Source: Nissolia schottii
Taxonomy: Eukaryota > Streptophyta > Magnoliopsida > Fabales > Fabaceae
Direction: 5' to 3'
NCBI GenBank assembly: GCA_003254905.1
Contig: QANU01063901.1
Coordinates: forward strand, 62,001 to 126,000
Length of the DNA: 64,000 nucleotides
Position 1 is the stretch's first letter. Each line of letters begins with the position of its first letter. The notes under the pieces were generated by a model that worked only from the letters and a program-made list of their open reading frames with translations, was not told the origin of the DNA and ran no database searches. Below are positions 37,031 through 49,189 of the stretch, piece after piece. The translations under genes and the position numbers were made by a program.

Positions 37031-38473
37031 ACCTCCCAAGATCAGAATTTTGAGGAAAAAAATTGGAAACCTTGGCCAAACTCTGTCCAATTTCACATTC
37101 AGTCGTTTTACTGTCCAAAAACCCTAACCCGGAGACTTTTCCTCACAAGACCTAACTTAAGCTTCCTAAACCCTAACCTCACAAATTCTTCTAGCATCTT
37201 GAAGGACTCTCTTATACATCTATTCTAAGGTTAAGATCTTGGGTATAATCAAGCAAGGTGGGATTCTGCACAAACTGGCTGCAGCAAGTGCATAAACGTG
37301 GGTAAACCGACATAATCACTGTCTATGTGATTTAGGATGTGTTGAGCTATGTTTTATGTTAGAAATACATGTGGTTAGGATGCCTTTTATAGAACTTTGA
37401 TATATATATGTTGTTGATGATTGTCTGGATCTGTTGCTGCTGTCTGTGATTCTGTCAGTATTTAGGAAAGCTTAAGACTGAAATAGGCATATGGCACGTT
37501 TTTGGTGGGAACTGTATGCTGAGATTTTTATCATGAAAAACTAATGTTATTTTTGGATTCTACACGAAATTTTGAGTGGGGATGTCAAGTTTTATGATTT
37601 TTGGAGTCCCCGATGAATTTCTCAGCAAACAGGCAGAAAACGGGGTTTTTACGACAAAGGGCAAAACGGGAATTTCACGTGTTTGGGCTGAGAAACTGGG
37701 TTTGTTTTCAGAAAATATGGGTTTAGAACTATCAAAAACCTTAAGGGCAAGTCTTGAGTCCATTGGGTTTTTGAGAACTAAAATTCCAAAGAAAACAGGG
37801 CGTTTACGGGGGCGAAACAGCAGTTTTGGGAAAAAGGGCAAAATAGCAATTTCGTGAAGTTGGGATTGAAATCTGAATTTTTAAGTATGAAAAATGATCT
37901 TAGGACTATCAAGAACCTTGGGGTAAGGTCTTGGACCTCTCCGGTTTATGATTGCTATTTTCTGACAGAAACCAGACGTCTGTTTTGCTAGTTGCTAGAT
38001 TTATGTTTATTATGTTCAAGAAATGTTTAGTATGAGATTATGTTTCTTATATATGATGGATTTGACGTTATGAGATTGGTAAAGTTAGTAACAGTGCATG
38101 ATTGGTATCCATGAGTTATGTGAAGTTAGTGATATTATATGAATGATGCTATAAATTATATGGTAAATGTTTATGATGATAGAGAATTATGTACTAATGC
38201 TATATGATGATGATTGTGTAATAGGAAGTATGTTAGATGCTTATGATAATGAGGTGCTATATGTTGAAGTATATGATGATGATCTTTTGAGGAATATGGT
38301 GTGATGAACTATGAAATGATGACATGAGATATTGAGTTATATTTATCATGTATATGAATGCTTTGAGATCATTGAGCTGTGTTTATCAGACGTGTATTGA
38401 TGCTATGAGATATTGAATTATGTTTATGTTTAGCAAGAAGAACAAAACTTAAATTCTACCGTCGAGGTCAGTA

Positions 38474-38741
38474 CGTCCCCAAGTGTGGACGAAGGTCAGT
38501 ATGTTCCCAAGTGTGAACGATGCAAGTAAGACTATCCCCAAGTGTGGATAGGAGGTCCCCAAGTGTGGATAACCGTTCCCAAGTGTGAACGATGAAAGTC
38601 AGTCTATCCCCAAGCGTGGATAGGAGGTCCCCAAGTGTGGATAACATGAGTCAGTCCCCAAGTGTGGACGAAGCAAGTCTATCCCCAAGTGTGGATATGT
38701 CCCCAAGCGTGGACACAACGAGTCAGTCCCCAAGTGTGGAC
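38474..38741 (+). repeat. Array of 11 short hairpin-forming units with covarying stems
   Basis: The units (16-base cores) start at 38475, 38503, 38534, 38555, 38575, 38606, 38627, 38654, 38681, 38699 and 38726. Each is stem-CCAAGTGT-stem (CCAAGCGT in the units at 38606 and 38699). Stems are GTCC/GGAC (4 units), ATCC/GGAT (3), GTTC/GAAC (2) and GTCC/GGAT with a terminal G-U pair (2). Several extend to 5 or 6 pairs, for example CTATCC...GGATAG. Spacing between cores is irregular (2-20 bases). Every one of the 11 can pair. Confidence 0.9.
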
Positions 38742-39989
38742 AGAGTAAGCTATTCCTAATATCGTTATTGCATCTGGATAATGAATTCAAGGTAATGATT
38801 ATAAGATGATGGCTATAAGATGATGATATGTGATTTAACTGTATATGTTACATGAATATGATATGTCTACATGATACACGTATATGATGATAGGTAGTAC
38901 ATGAAGATGATGATATGTGATTTAACGGTATATGTTACATGAATATGATGATATGTGCTCTAGCTGTATAGGTGATTCAAGAATTTGAATAGAGAACAGA
39001 TGACCTAGATAAGAAATGATAGATTCCCTCAGTCACCTAGTAATCATAGGTAGCTGCTCAGGCTTAAGATGAATATTAATAAATAGTAGGGATGTAGTAT
39101 AACTGTGACACTTAGAGACCCCTGAGCGGCGGAATCATAATTGAGAGTAAAATGAGCAACGACAACAGAGGTTTCCCACTGAGAACACTGAGTTCTCACA
39201 CCCACTCTTTTATGATTCTAGGTAAGCACGACAAGGACGTCCGCGTGGTACGCAAAGAAGCAGACTCGAAGAAGATGAACTGAGAAATAAGATAGCAGGG
39301 ACTTGATCAAAGATGTTACGATCAACCCTTAGTTAGTATAGTTCATATTTTACACTACTGTGAGGAAGTACTTGTATGTAACAAATACGATAATACCTAT
39401 GTAAATGCTTGTGATATATGCTATGGGCCACTTGTATGCTTATTGTTTGATGTTGATATGTTAGGATAATTATCAGTGAAGTAGAAAGTTTTAACGTTTG
39501 CTCTATAAATTCTATCTGACGCACGGCTCATATTTTATGTCGTATACATATAACGGAAAGTTTTGAAATGGTCCATATTTTCTAAGTAAGAAATATTTTC
39601 AAAGCTAAAGTAGGGGCTAAAAGTAACCCCAACCAAAGCAGATAACAACCTAGTGAGCATTGTTTGCGATGTACACGTAAGCAGCTAGCTAGGGTGTTAC
39701 AAGAGAAGTTTAGAAATTTTAAGGGATGACTAGAAGAGAGGTGAGAGAAAATGAAGGGATTACCAGACATATTAGCGTCTGTTAATGGTCTCACTAACGT
39801 ATGGACTAATGGGGGAAATGTTTAAAATTTGTAAGGACTAAGTTGAAACTTTTTGTTAGGGATCTAATTGGCACTTAGGTCAATTTTTAGGAACCTAGTT
39901 GACACTTTTCCCATTATAAAATGACATATATAAGCCAACCAAAAAATAACTAAAATGACAAATATAATATTATATATTATATGTTGTTC

Positions 39990-40915
39990 AATAGTTGTTA
40001 TGTGATTGTTTGTGTTTGCTCCAGGCACAAGTTTAGCATGCTTGGTAAAACCCAACCTTGGCGACAGGTTTAGTTACTCATTAGTCCGTTTCACTTTTCG
40101 GGTTTAGTGTATCCAGTCTTGAACCTACGGGTTTAACGTACCTACAGGTTTAAATCATTCATATGGTTTTAGCATACCCAACCATCCATTGTTGCACCAC
40201 AAGTTTAGCGTACCCACAGATTCGGTTGGCCACATGGGTTTAGTGTATCCATGAGCCTTCCTTGGCTGAGTTTGGGAATCAGTCCCCCCCCCGACCCCTC
40301 GTATAGAGGTGGACAGATCTAATTGTGCCATTGTGCTTCTAGTAGTGTATGTTCTCTCTATAATTGTACCTTGTGTATGTAGTTACATGTTGCTCAGTTA
40401 TTACTTTATTATTATTATTATTATTATTATTGCTATATGATTATCTAAGATTCAATATATGCTATGTAGTGTAGTGTTGTGATACATATTCACTAAGTGA
40501 TGAACTTACCCTTCATCTATTTGTTTTAGCCTAGGATGAGAGCCGTGGTGTTGATCTTTTAAACTCAGTAATAGTGCCGGTCTCCAAGTCAGTGGTGAGC
40601 TCAATTTTGCAGTAGAGTAGTTAGAGTCCTTATTTTATATTTATGTTATTAGTTACTCTAGTCGGTCACATGCAATGTTTTCGGACGTCACACTTAATTA
40701 GACTTAGCAATTTTATTTATGCTAGTTATGCAATTTAGTTAAAGCAGTTATTTCAGTTGTAACATCTCACGTTTTTAGTTATAATAAAAATAAGTTTTTT
40801 TAATACATTTTAAATTAGTTACATCTCCATGCATGTCTACGCTTTAACACGTTTAGAAGGCTTCCACAAAGGAACTATCTCTTGTGTTACAGTGACGATT
40901 TTTTGGGTCATTACA
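39990..40915 (+). mobile_element. Degenerate LTR-like copy related to family X
   Basis: The 3' part (GAAGGCTTCCACAAAGGAAC ... TTTTTTGGGTCATTACA, 40857-40915) matches the sense 3' end of the LTRs at 5135-6700 and 50764-52174. CACTAAGTGATGAACTTACCC at about 40491 matches CACTAAGCGATGACTCACCC at 51808. The 5' end is not resolved; a TGTAACATCTCACG start at about 40756 could be a later insertion. Confidence 0.55.
40029..40251 (+). repeat. Tandem-like array of GGGTTTAGYGTACC-type units
   Basis: About eight variants of (C/G)GGTTTAGCGTACCC occur at about 40029, 40066, 40099, 40129, 40146, 40165, 40200 and 40236 within the degenerate LTR. Spacing varies from 17 to 37 bases. Confidence 0.7.
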
Positions 40916-43163
40916 CATGCCTTATTCAAAAAACAACTTAAAGGAATAAGAATAAATAATAAATAATGGATAAAAATAGAGATAATTGTCTTGAGTTTCT
41001 CAAACTCTTCAATTGAGTCAACATATGAGGTCAAATAGTCAAAGATACCAAGTGCAAGGTTGACTTTGAGCCTCTTGAATTCTTCATTGAGGTCACAAGC
41101 TTGAACTTGTCTTTGACCCTAAATCCAAACTTGAGTTAGGCACCTAGTACTCCTCAATTAACATATCTCATTGAGCTACAACCTCTCGTTATCATCCTCA
41201 TCATCTTCGTCACTTTCCTCCGTTTCTCCCTACTCCATAATTGTTCTTTTAATTAGTAATAGAACATCAAAATCCAAAACCAAATTAAGAGAAATGCGAA
41301 ACCAAAAACAAGGAGCAATGAGTGGCGATGAACACAATGGACGATTAGGGTAATACAGTAAGGTAAGGCAGCAAATGGTTGGAGGCAGCTAGAATCAAGT
41401 AATGTTGATGGTGGCAATTGCAATTGGAATTGGGTCCAATGATATCGGTATGGTGGCTTGATAATCGTGCAATGATGACGACTCGGAGTAGGCGGTTAAC
41501 TGACAAATAAAAGGAGAAGGTGACAAAGACAGGCAATGGGATATTGTGATTGGTGGAAGCCTGGAAGAACACTGCAATGAAGGAGATGACTGTGGTGGTT
41601 GGTTATGGTGAGACAAAGGAGGAATATAAATTGTGATGCGGCGTAAGGAAACTGCTAGGCAACTCAAAGGAAACCACTATGTGACACAAGTAAAATCACT
41701 TGCACCGCATGAGCAAAACCTTAACAAAAAATTTGTTAGAATGGCAGTAGTTTGTAGTTGGGAATGGATTATCTGATGTTAAGTATGATTATGTTTGGCC
41801 ATGTTATGAGAGAGAAAAACATAAACATTTTGAACAAGTGAAACCCTATTAAAATTAGTAGGACATAATTCAAATATTATTTTTTTATGAAATAAAATAG
41901 CCAATGTTAGTGATAGTTTAAGTACAATAAAAAATTCCAAAATATAAAAAATGCATTGAGTAAATATTTTTTATATTAATAATTCATTAAGATTAATGTT
42001 TTATTAATAAAATATATATTCAATCAATTATTGTAGTAATTATAAATATTTAATTAGTTTAGTAATTTGATATTTGATCATTTTAAATAACATCTCACAT
42101 TTAAATATTAAAGAAACTAATAAGGTCTAAATCTAAGTGGAACAGAACCATATTTAAATTATTTTTCCTCTATCTACTACCTAATTTGTTCTCAACAATT
42201 TGAAAATCTAAATATAAAAATGAACTTAATTAAAAATTAATTTCATTTAGGGTTTAACTGTTATGCATGGATAATGTAAAAAGTTATTTTTTATATGCTG
42301 ATTTAATTAAATATTGTTATATAAATAAAAATAGTTAACTTTTTCACCCACATAAACATATGGAATGATTTAATTAGATGATTGCATAAAAAATATAACA
42401 ATTAAACGTTTATTTTGTATATTTTATTTTGGAATAAAATCTCATTCTGGTCTCATAGTTATAGCCAATTAATCACTTCAACCAATTAATAACTTTGGTC
42501 TTACATTTTTAATAGCTTTCAATTATACCTATTTAAAAATGGTAGTTAGACATGAAAGATTCATTTTAAGAAATAGATAAACAAATTAAATGTTTTTACA
42601 AGTACATAATTATAATAATTATTTAGGGTATAACTATAAGATAAAAAGAGAGTTTTATGGCAATATATTTATTTTATAATACCATGTTAAATGGATATTT
42701 TAGGTTTGCTAAATCAACACCCTCCTAAAAGCAGCTCCATGATTCAATCAATCCATTTATGATTCGAAAATGATCATGCACTATTTATTTTGCAGAAAAT
42801 GCCAATTTGCCGAAACCAACCATATCCCACCCACAAAACCCAAAAGAAACAAAACTTTCCAACTTAGTTTATTTAAGGAAGAAAAAAAAGAGTGACAAAC
42901 AACAACATAGACAGAACCAAAATTGCAAAACCCAGAAAACCCCGTCTTTCTTAATATTAATTTTCCCAAAAACAGGAATTTAAAAAACTCAGAAAACTCA
43001 AAATAATAAATGATAAATGAAAATCCTTAAAATAACAGCGTCAAGAAAAACGGAAGTCCAACCTTTTTACTGTTTGTAGAAATGGGGGGATATAGGGCAA
43101 TATAGCGAAATCCAATGCTGAACCGGAAAAAAGAAAAGAAAAAATCTTTCACCTTAATTTGTT
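40916..43163. other. AT-rich intergenic DNA and distal promoter of the PPI1-like gene
   Basis: No coding signal. 41800-42700 is extremely AT-rich. Reading frames at 41171-41667 show no family motif. Confidence 0.45.
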
Positions 43164-43173
43164 TATATAAATA
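43164..43173 (+). promoter_or_regulatory. PPI1: TATA box of the PPI1-like gene
   Basis: TATATAAATA in an otherwise mixed region, followed about 30 bases later by a pyrimidine-rich tract (CTTCTCTCTCTG from 43200), a common plant transcription-start context. Confidence 0.6.
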
Positions 43174-43199
43174 GTGAAACACTGTGGGAAACGTGGTAG

Positions 43200-44172
43200 C
43201 TTCTCTCTCTGTTTTTTCCCCCTTTTCTCTCTCTTTTTTATTTCTCTGTTTTTCTCTGTTTCTCTCTCTGTAGCTGGTTCTGATTTGCAGGGAGAGAGAG
43301 AAGCTTTGAGGTTCGTATCCGAGGAAGGAAAACGGAGCGAGATCTGACCCATTTTCCATTGTAAGGTTTTCTCCTTAGCTTTGAATTGGATTTGGAGACC
43401 CTTTTGTCAAAAGGGGGTCTTCTTCTCTTTCTGCAATTTTTGTTCTCTTCACTATGGTTCTGGTATTCTCTCTGTTTTTCTGCTTGTGCAAAAAAATTCT
43501 AGCTTGTTCTGTTTTGTTGATTTGGTTCAAAGTTTTATCTTTTGGGTGCAACGAATTGTGGGGTGATTGCGATTATTCTAATTGCATTCAGATCACACCC
43601 TTTTGGATTGTTTATTTATTGTTGTGATGTTGTCTTTTTTTTCTTTCCGGGATTCGGATTTGCATGCTGGGTTTGCTCAATTAACGAAGTGTGATTTTGA
43701 CCGCATAAAAACCCGATTTTCATCGTTTATCTGGTGTGGGGTTTCTGTGATTTGTTTCTATTGCATGTGTGAGATGAAGCTGGTAGCCATTAGATCCCCT
43801 TTGTTGGTTTTCACATGCTCTGCTGAAATTGGTTGTTTGTGATCAAATTGATGGGATTCGTGAATTCATTGATGAAATGGGGCGTTACATCGTTTATATC
43901 GCTTTGACCTGCATATGCTCTGTAGTTTTTTTTATTTCTTTATTTTTCTTTTTTTTTGACTCTCTTGTATGTATACTTTTTTTGTTGTTAATAATTGCAG
44001 AAATTACGGTTAGTTATTGCAAAAAAAGTCTTCTTTTTTGGTTCACGGTTTAGAAATTTTGTTAATTTGGATCAAACTATTTGAATTATGTATCCTTCTG
44101 AATTTTTTCCTCTATTGATGTGGAATTTTTTTTCTGTTATTTGATTTTGGTTTTGTGATTGTAGTTGGAGCC
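43200..44172 (+). promoter_or_regulatory. PPI1: 5' leader of the PPI1-like gene with a probable leader intron
   Basis: Leader exon about 43200-43360, donor CATT/GTAAGG at 43361, T-rich intron, acceptor GATTGTAG at 44164, then 8 bases to the ATG. This is inferred from splice signals. Confidence 0.55.
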
Positions 44173-47100
44173 ATGGCGGTTGAGGTTGTGGGATTTGAGA
44201 TGGTTGAAGGACCAGTGGAGACCGTTGCCGAAGGAGGCAAACCTGTTTTGCATGATAAGGAGAATGGCAAGCCAGAAGTACCCATCAAATTTGGGTCACA
44301 TGGAGATGAATCTGTTAAAGGGGAAGGGAATGATGTTTCAGAGTCGAATGCCCCAAAAGATGCAGCTGAAGAGTGGCCTGCACCTAAGCAGATTCATTCT
44401 TTTTATTTTGTCAGGTGCCGGCCCTATGATGATCCGAACATCAAAGCTAAAATCAACCAGCTCGATAAAGAGATTACCAAGAATAACAAAGCCCGGTATC
44501 AGGTCACTGAAGCAATTAAGGCTAAGCGGGTGAGTGTTAAATAATTTGTCATGGTTGATTGTTTAAATACTTGTTGTTCGTATTGGAGTTTGACATGGGA
44601 AGAGGATCCAAGGAGGGTAGTAGGGCGTGTTAGTAAGTCAGTGTAGTCATTGTCATAGAGGCTAGTTCTCGGAAGGGTCAGTGCCTCTTCATGGTTGGGG
44701 TATTGTCTTGGTGCTCTGTGTGTGCACCTTGTTCCTAATGGTAATAAATGTGATGCTAAGGGAGATAAAATAGTCCAAATGTTTAAAAAATAACTAGTTG
44801 TTGGTTTTTTGGCTGCTTACGGTTTTTGGATAGATCATTTAATGTTTTATTTTTACAGTAAAGGCTATACTTGAGTATATTTATAATTTATATGGCAAGA
44901 GAGTCAATGTTTTATTTTCCAATGATGACGCCTTTCTTTAGTGTGGTATACATAAATTGTCAATTGAAGTAATGTTTACGAGAGATGGAGTTTTTGTTAT
45001 GTATCAGCTTAACAGCTCTTTGGTTGGAAATATGGGAATAAATGTATGAAATGTTAGGACATATTCTTGTTAAAGTGTGCTCAATTTGATGATGGACGTA
45101 TTCTTCACAAATGGATAGCTGGCTAGCATAGATAAATAGTTGTTGAATGATGTCTGCTAGAGAAATTATATCTGTGAATTATCCGATATGTAAGGAAACA
45201 TCAAGGGAGCCTGTGTATAGCTCAAAAATTGGCTGTCATTTCCATGTGAAGTTTTAATTTTGTGAATTGACTTGACAACAATTGCATGTTTGGTCTTTCT
45301 TGCAGTCTGAGCGAGCAGAGTTGATTTCTCAGATTAAGGCTCTAAGAGGTGACAGTAGGCAATTTCAGAGTATTGTGGATGAGAAAATGAAAGAGATTGA
45401 ACCTCTGCAACAGGCACTGGGCAAGCTGCGCACCACAACCACCGGTGGACGGGGTGGTGGTATATGCTCATCGGAGGAGGAGCTTAATAATATTGTATGT
45501 CACCAGTCCAAGTTCTTTGCGTTGCAGGGTTCGTCATTTTGTCTGTATTTAGTTAATGCCACCATTTATTATCTGTTAACACACTATTCCTGCATGCTTT
45601 GATTGTTGCAGATATATAGCTTACAATACCGCATACAGCATGAGAGCATTTCTTTGACCGAGGAAAAGCAAATCCTTCGAGAAATCAAACAGCTTGAGGG
45701 GACAAGGGAGAAGGTAGTTGCTAATGCTGCCATGAGGGCCAAGTTGCAGGAGTCTATGGGACAAAAAGAAGCTATTCAAGATCAGGTTAAGGTAAGAGAT
45801 TTTTGTTTTATTTGTTCCATTGCTCTTACTTTCTTTTTGTGAAGTGCTCTGGTATTTTTAAAAATGTGTATTATTCTACAGGTTCTTTAGAAATTAATTG
45901 TCTCTGAATTTGTTGCAGCTTATAGGTGGGGATTTGGATGGAGTGAAGAAGGAGAGACAAGAAATTCGGTCCAAAATCAAGCAAATTGATGATGAACTGA
46001 AAATTGTAGACAAGGATATCCAGTCTCTACAGGAAGAACTGACAGGTATTGTTCAGAAGAGGGAACAAGCGTTTGAGAGTATTCAGAAGCTGAGAAAACT
46101 GCGTGATGATGGGGTATGTTCCACTTTTAATATGACCGTCTTGTCTTCAGTGATTGTTTTAGCTTATCTAATTTCACCAATCCAGGAAAGTGGAATTTTG
46201 TCCTTCATGTGCATGTTAAACATACTTGATGGGCTGTTTTCATCCTCCTCATATATTTTGAGTACTAGTTATTATCATAATTTCTTAGCTCATTTGTGTT
46301 TTTCCAGTCCTTTGGTGTTGCACTTTTGAATAATTTCTGAATGTGATTTAATATTATCTTGTTCAGAATACCCATTTCCACCAAAGCCGTAATCTACTGA
46401 ACAAAGCACGGGAGATTGCTGCAAAGAAAGATGTTACTGCTCTTGAGGAACTTTTACAGACAGAGGTTTGCCCGCACAATATTCATTCTTAATATCATTA
46501 TCCAGCGTTCAAACTTTGGAGCACCATCAGATATTCAATAAAGACTTTTCAATCTAGCCATCTGATCTTTTTTCCTGCTTTTTCTTGACTGTGAGGGGTT
46601 GTGGTTGCTATCTTATTCTTCGCTTTTTCTTGTTTTTTCCCTCCCTTTTCTGGTTCCAGGTTGAGAAGTTTATGTCACTTTGGAACAGTGACAAAAATTT
46701 TAGGAATGATTATGAGAAAAGACTGTTGGCATCATTGGATATGCGGCAGTTGAGTAGGGACGGGCGGATGAGGAACCCGGATGAAAAGCCGCTGCTGGAA
46801 GAGCCAAAGCCTGCTGAAACTGTTGCAGCACCAAAGGCCGTCCCGAAACAGCCGAAGGAGCCAAAGGAGGAGCCTAAGCCTTCTCCTAAGGAAACTTTGC
46901 CCGCTCAGGTAGTTGAGAAAGAAGCTAAGAAGAAAGCGAAAGATTTGAAATCCAAGCCGGAAAAGGATTCAGCAGAAACTGACGAATATGAGTTTGAAAA
47001 CCCACACAAGGAGGCTCCTGCAAAGAAAGAGCCGGAAATTGATCCAGCAAAGCTGAAAGAGATCAAAAGAGAAGAGGAAATTGCAAAGGCGAAGCAGGCC

Positions 47101-47605
47101 TTAGAAAGGAAGAAGAAGCTAGCAGAGAAAGCTGCAGCCAAAGCCGCTCTCAGGGAACAAAAGGAAGCTGAGAAGAAGCTCAAGGTGATTGCTAACCCAA
47201 TTCTTTTCCTTCTTCCATCGATGTCTACTTTTGCAAGTAAAAAAAATTTAGGTATAAATTTAAATATTTTATTATTGGTGTTAGGATCGCGAGAAGAAAT
47301 TAAAGAAGAAAGCTTCGGGGTCTGCAACTGTTCCCAATCCTGAGGAACCAGAAGATGCAGCAGTCGAGGCCACTGCCGAAGAAGAAAAGGTTGAGGACAA
47401 TGTCAAAGCCCACGCTCCAGTGGCAGTGAAGGAAAGGGCAGTGAAGGGAAGCCCCGTTCGAAGGAGCCGCATGAAGGGACACGAATCAATTCAGAAAGTC
47501 GCTCTTAAGCGGAAGAAGTCTAACAACAACTGGATGTGGATTTCATCTGCCGCTGCTTTGCTAGTTCTGCTGCTGTTGGTGCTTGCATACACCTATCTTT
47601 TCTGA
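44173..47605 (+). CDS. PPI1: Proton pump-interactor (PPI1-like), coiled-coil tail-anchored protein
   Basis: Exons 44173-44529, 45306-45494, 45612-45791, 45919-46113, 46367-46465, 46660-47184 and 47285-47605 join in frame to 621 residues; all introns are GT-AG. Residues about 75-100 ([20 protein letters not shown]) and the long coiled coil after it ([42 protein letters not shown]) are the PPI family core. Then come a Pro/Lys/Glu-rich segment, a Lys/Ala-rich helix ([20 protein letters not shown]), and a C-terminal membrane segment ([20 protein letters not shown]) ending YTYLF. Arabidopsis PPI1 binds the autoinhibitory C-terminus of the plasma-membrane H+-ATPase and stimulates it; it is anchored mainly at the ER. 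Length is close to the 612 residues of Arabidopsis PPI1. The gene looks intact. Confidence 0.95.
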
Positions 47606-49003
47606 AACTGAAAGTTTAGAGGTCTAGAAGGAGCTGTATACCAATTTTCCTAGTGAGGGTGGCTAGGTTTGTGAGGAGTAGCCTAAGTTATTTTATGTTT
47701 CTACACATCCTCTTGGGGGAATGGATCAAACCAAAAAAAAGTCTGTTGTGCTTTTAGCTCCTGCTTTAGGGAGAAGCTGCATACATTTTAGTTTGACCGT
47801 ACTTTGAAATTTTGTTCAGCTTTCTTGACATGTTTACCGGATGCTTGAACTTGTTTTTATAGTTAAACTGTTCAGAGGAATGGCAGCGTGGTATACTTTA
47901 AAACTATATGTTGCTTGTTGGTTATATATTGTAGATGATGTAGGACAAAAATCTCTCTCAAGGGATGAACATGCCTTGAAAATTAAACCAAGGCTACTGG
48001 GTTGTAGAATAAGTGTTTTTTTTTTTTCAAAAAAATTGAAATTTATCCTCTTGGTTTTAAAGTGGAGGATGAGCCATGACACAATGGTAAAATTGTTGTC
48101 TTGTGATTTAGTGGTTACAAGTTCTAAATTTTGGAAACAGATTCTCTTTTTGTGAGAGTAATATTGGGTATATTTATCCTTTAGATCTTTTTAGGTGAAA
48201 GTCTTGTGCATCAGAGATCTTTTTATTCTTCTAGGGAGCTGCACTTTTTGCCCCCAAAGATCTATACAAACTTTTAAAACACATTGCTTTTCTAAAATTG
48301 TGGGCAGCAGATTCTCCCTTTGAGATGCTATCTCCTTTACTTCCACATAGTAGAAGCCACTTGGGCATGTTGATGTTATTATCACATGTCTGAATTCCTA
48401 ACTGCATAGCAAAGACTTGTACGGAACTTGATCTTATGCAACAAGCTTGTCATATTAGTATTGTTGCTATAACATGTTTTGACTTTCTGAATAATCTAGT
48501 TGTTCAGTCTCTTGTGAATTATTCTTGAGTTGAGATTTTTCATCTTATGCAGCAATGTAGTCTTTGTCAACCATGTGTAAAGCTGTATCTATATAAGAAT
48601 AAAAAATGATAAACTTTTAGAAGACTCGGGCACTTTACATGTCAAAGATTGGTTTATTCGTTAAAGGTGAGCGACTTTGCACTCACAGGTATCATCTCTT
48701 TGGTGGCAATCACGTGAAACAAATATTCTATTTTCAACTCTGCCCTACAAATCAACTTTGACTTTGTCTGTTGCTAACTTTTCAATCAAAATCAAAATGT
48801 TTGACTTTGTAGTAGCTTAGTTAAAGCTCCACTTACATGCCATTTATAATCATTTATGGGACCATCTCATTGCTCTTCCGGATGTTAATGAATGACAACC
48901 CAAACCACACTTTAGAGTTAAAAAATTATAGAGACTGATTATGTAGCCTTACAAATTGAAAATTAGTTGAGGAAAGAACTATGGTTACAAAGACTTTAAT
49001 TGC
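47606..49003. other. 3' UTR of the PPI1-like gene and intergenic DNA
   Basis: The 3' UTR probably extends to about 47850-47950. No gene is seen in the remainder. Confidence 0.5.
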
Positions 49004-49189
49004 TAGAACTGACCTGTCATTCAATCAAACTATGTTATATCAACAAAATTGGTTGATTTTCTTACTATCACTTGAAAAGCCATACTTACAAAATGTTAGA
49101 ACTGACCTGTCATTCAATCGAATTATGTTATATAAGCAAAATTGGTTGATTTTCTTACTATCACTTGAAAAGCCATACATACAAAATGA
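49004..49189 (+). repeat. 93-base tandem duplication (two units)
   Basis: TAGAACTGACCTGTCATTCA recurs at 49004 and 49097, and the match continues across the unit with a few substitutions. The period, 93, is 31 codons, so an open frame (48981-49202) encodes the same 31-residue block twice. No protein family is recognised; the frame is probably incidental. Confidence 0.9.

Larger units (their letters stand above)
36458..39701 (+). mobile_element. Solo LTR (3244 bp) of a Ty3/gypsy-like retrotransposon
   Basis: Begins TGTAACATCCCG and ends GGGTGTTACA, with a perfect 5 bp target duplication AGAGA (36453-36457 and 39702-39706). A TATA box (TATAAAT, 37024-37030) sits about 570 bases in, on the plus strand, giving U3-R-U5 orientation. 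There are no gag/pol motifs and no internal second LTR, so a solo LTR is more likely than a whole element. It contains the hairpin-like array described separately. Confidence 0.85.
35713..39912. mobile_element. MULE-like long-TIR foldback element (same family as 4388-6949), interrupted by a 3.2 kb solo LTR
   Basis: The left end (35713 on: CCAGTTCTTGAAAATTGAC, AGTGTCAACTTAGTCCCTA) is the inverse of the right end (TAGGGATCTAATTGGCACTT, GTCAATTTTTAGGAACC, up to about 39912). Alignment continues over ATTAGTCC and CCTCCATTTTCTCTCA blocks. The inner part has CACCACCA/GGTGGTGG tracts, as in the element at 4388. Removing the LTR at 36458-39701 and one copy of its TSD leaves about 950 bp. Outer target duplications were not found, so ends are approximate. 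Confidence 0.7.

Noticed and set aside
38474..38741. CRISPR-like direct repeat array
   Set aside because: Units are only 16 bases, spacers are 2-20 bases and irregular, and the context is a plant LTR with target-site duplications.
38599..38790. Minus-strand reading frame with repeated PHLG residues
   Set aside because: A translation of the hairpin array; repeats in any frame give repetitive peptides, and there is no gene context.
43027..43359. Minus-strand frames upstream of PPI1
   Set aside because: Lys/Glu/Arg-rich translation of the CT-rich leader on the other strand; the region has the TATA box and start context of PPI1.
46905..47482. Open frames antisense to the last PPI1 exons
   Set aside because: Shadow of the Lys/Glu-rich coding exon, which gives Ser/Phe-rich antisense frames; no family motif.
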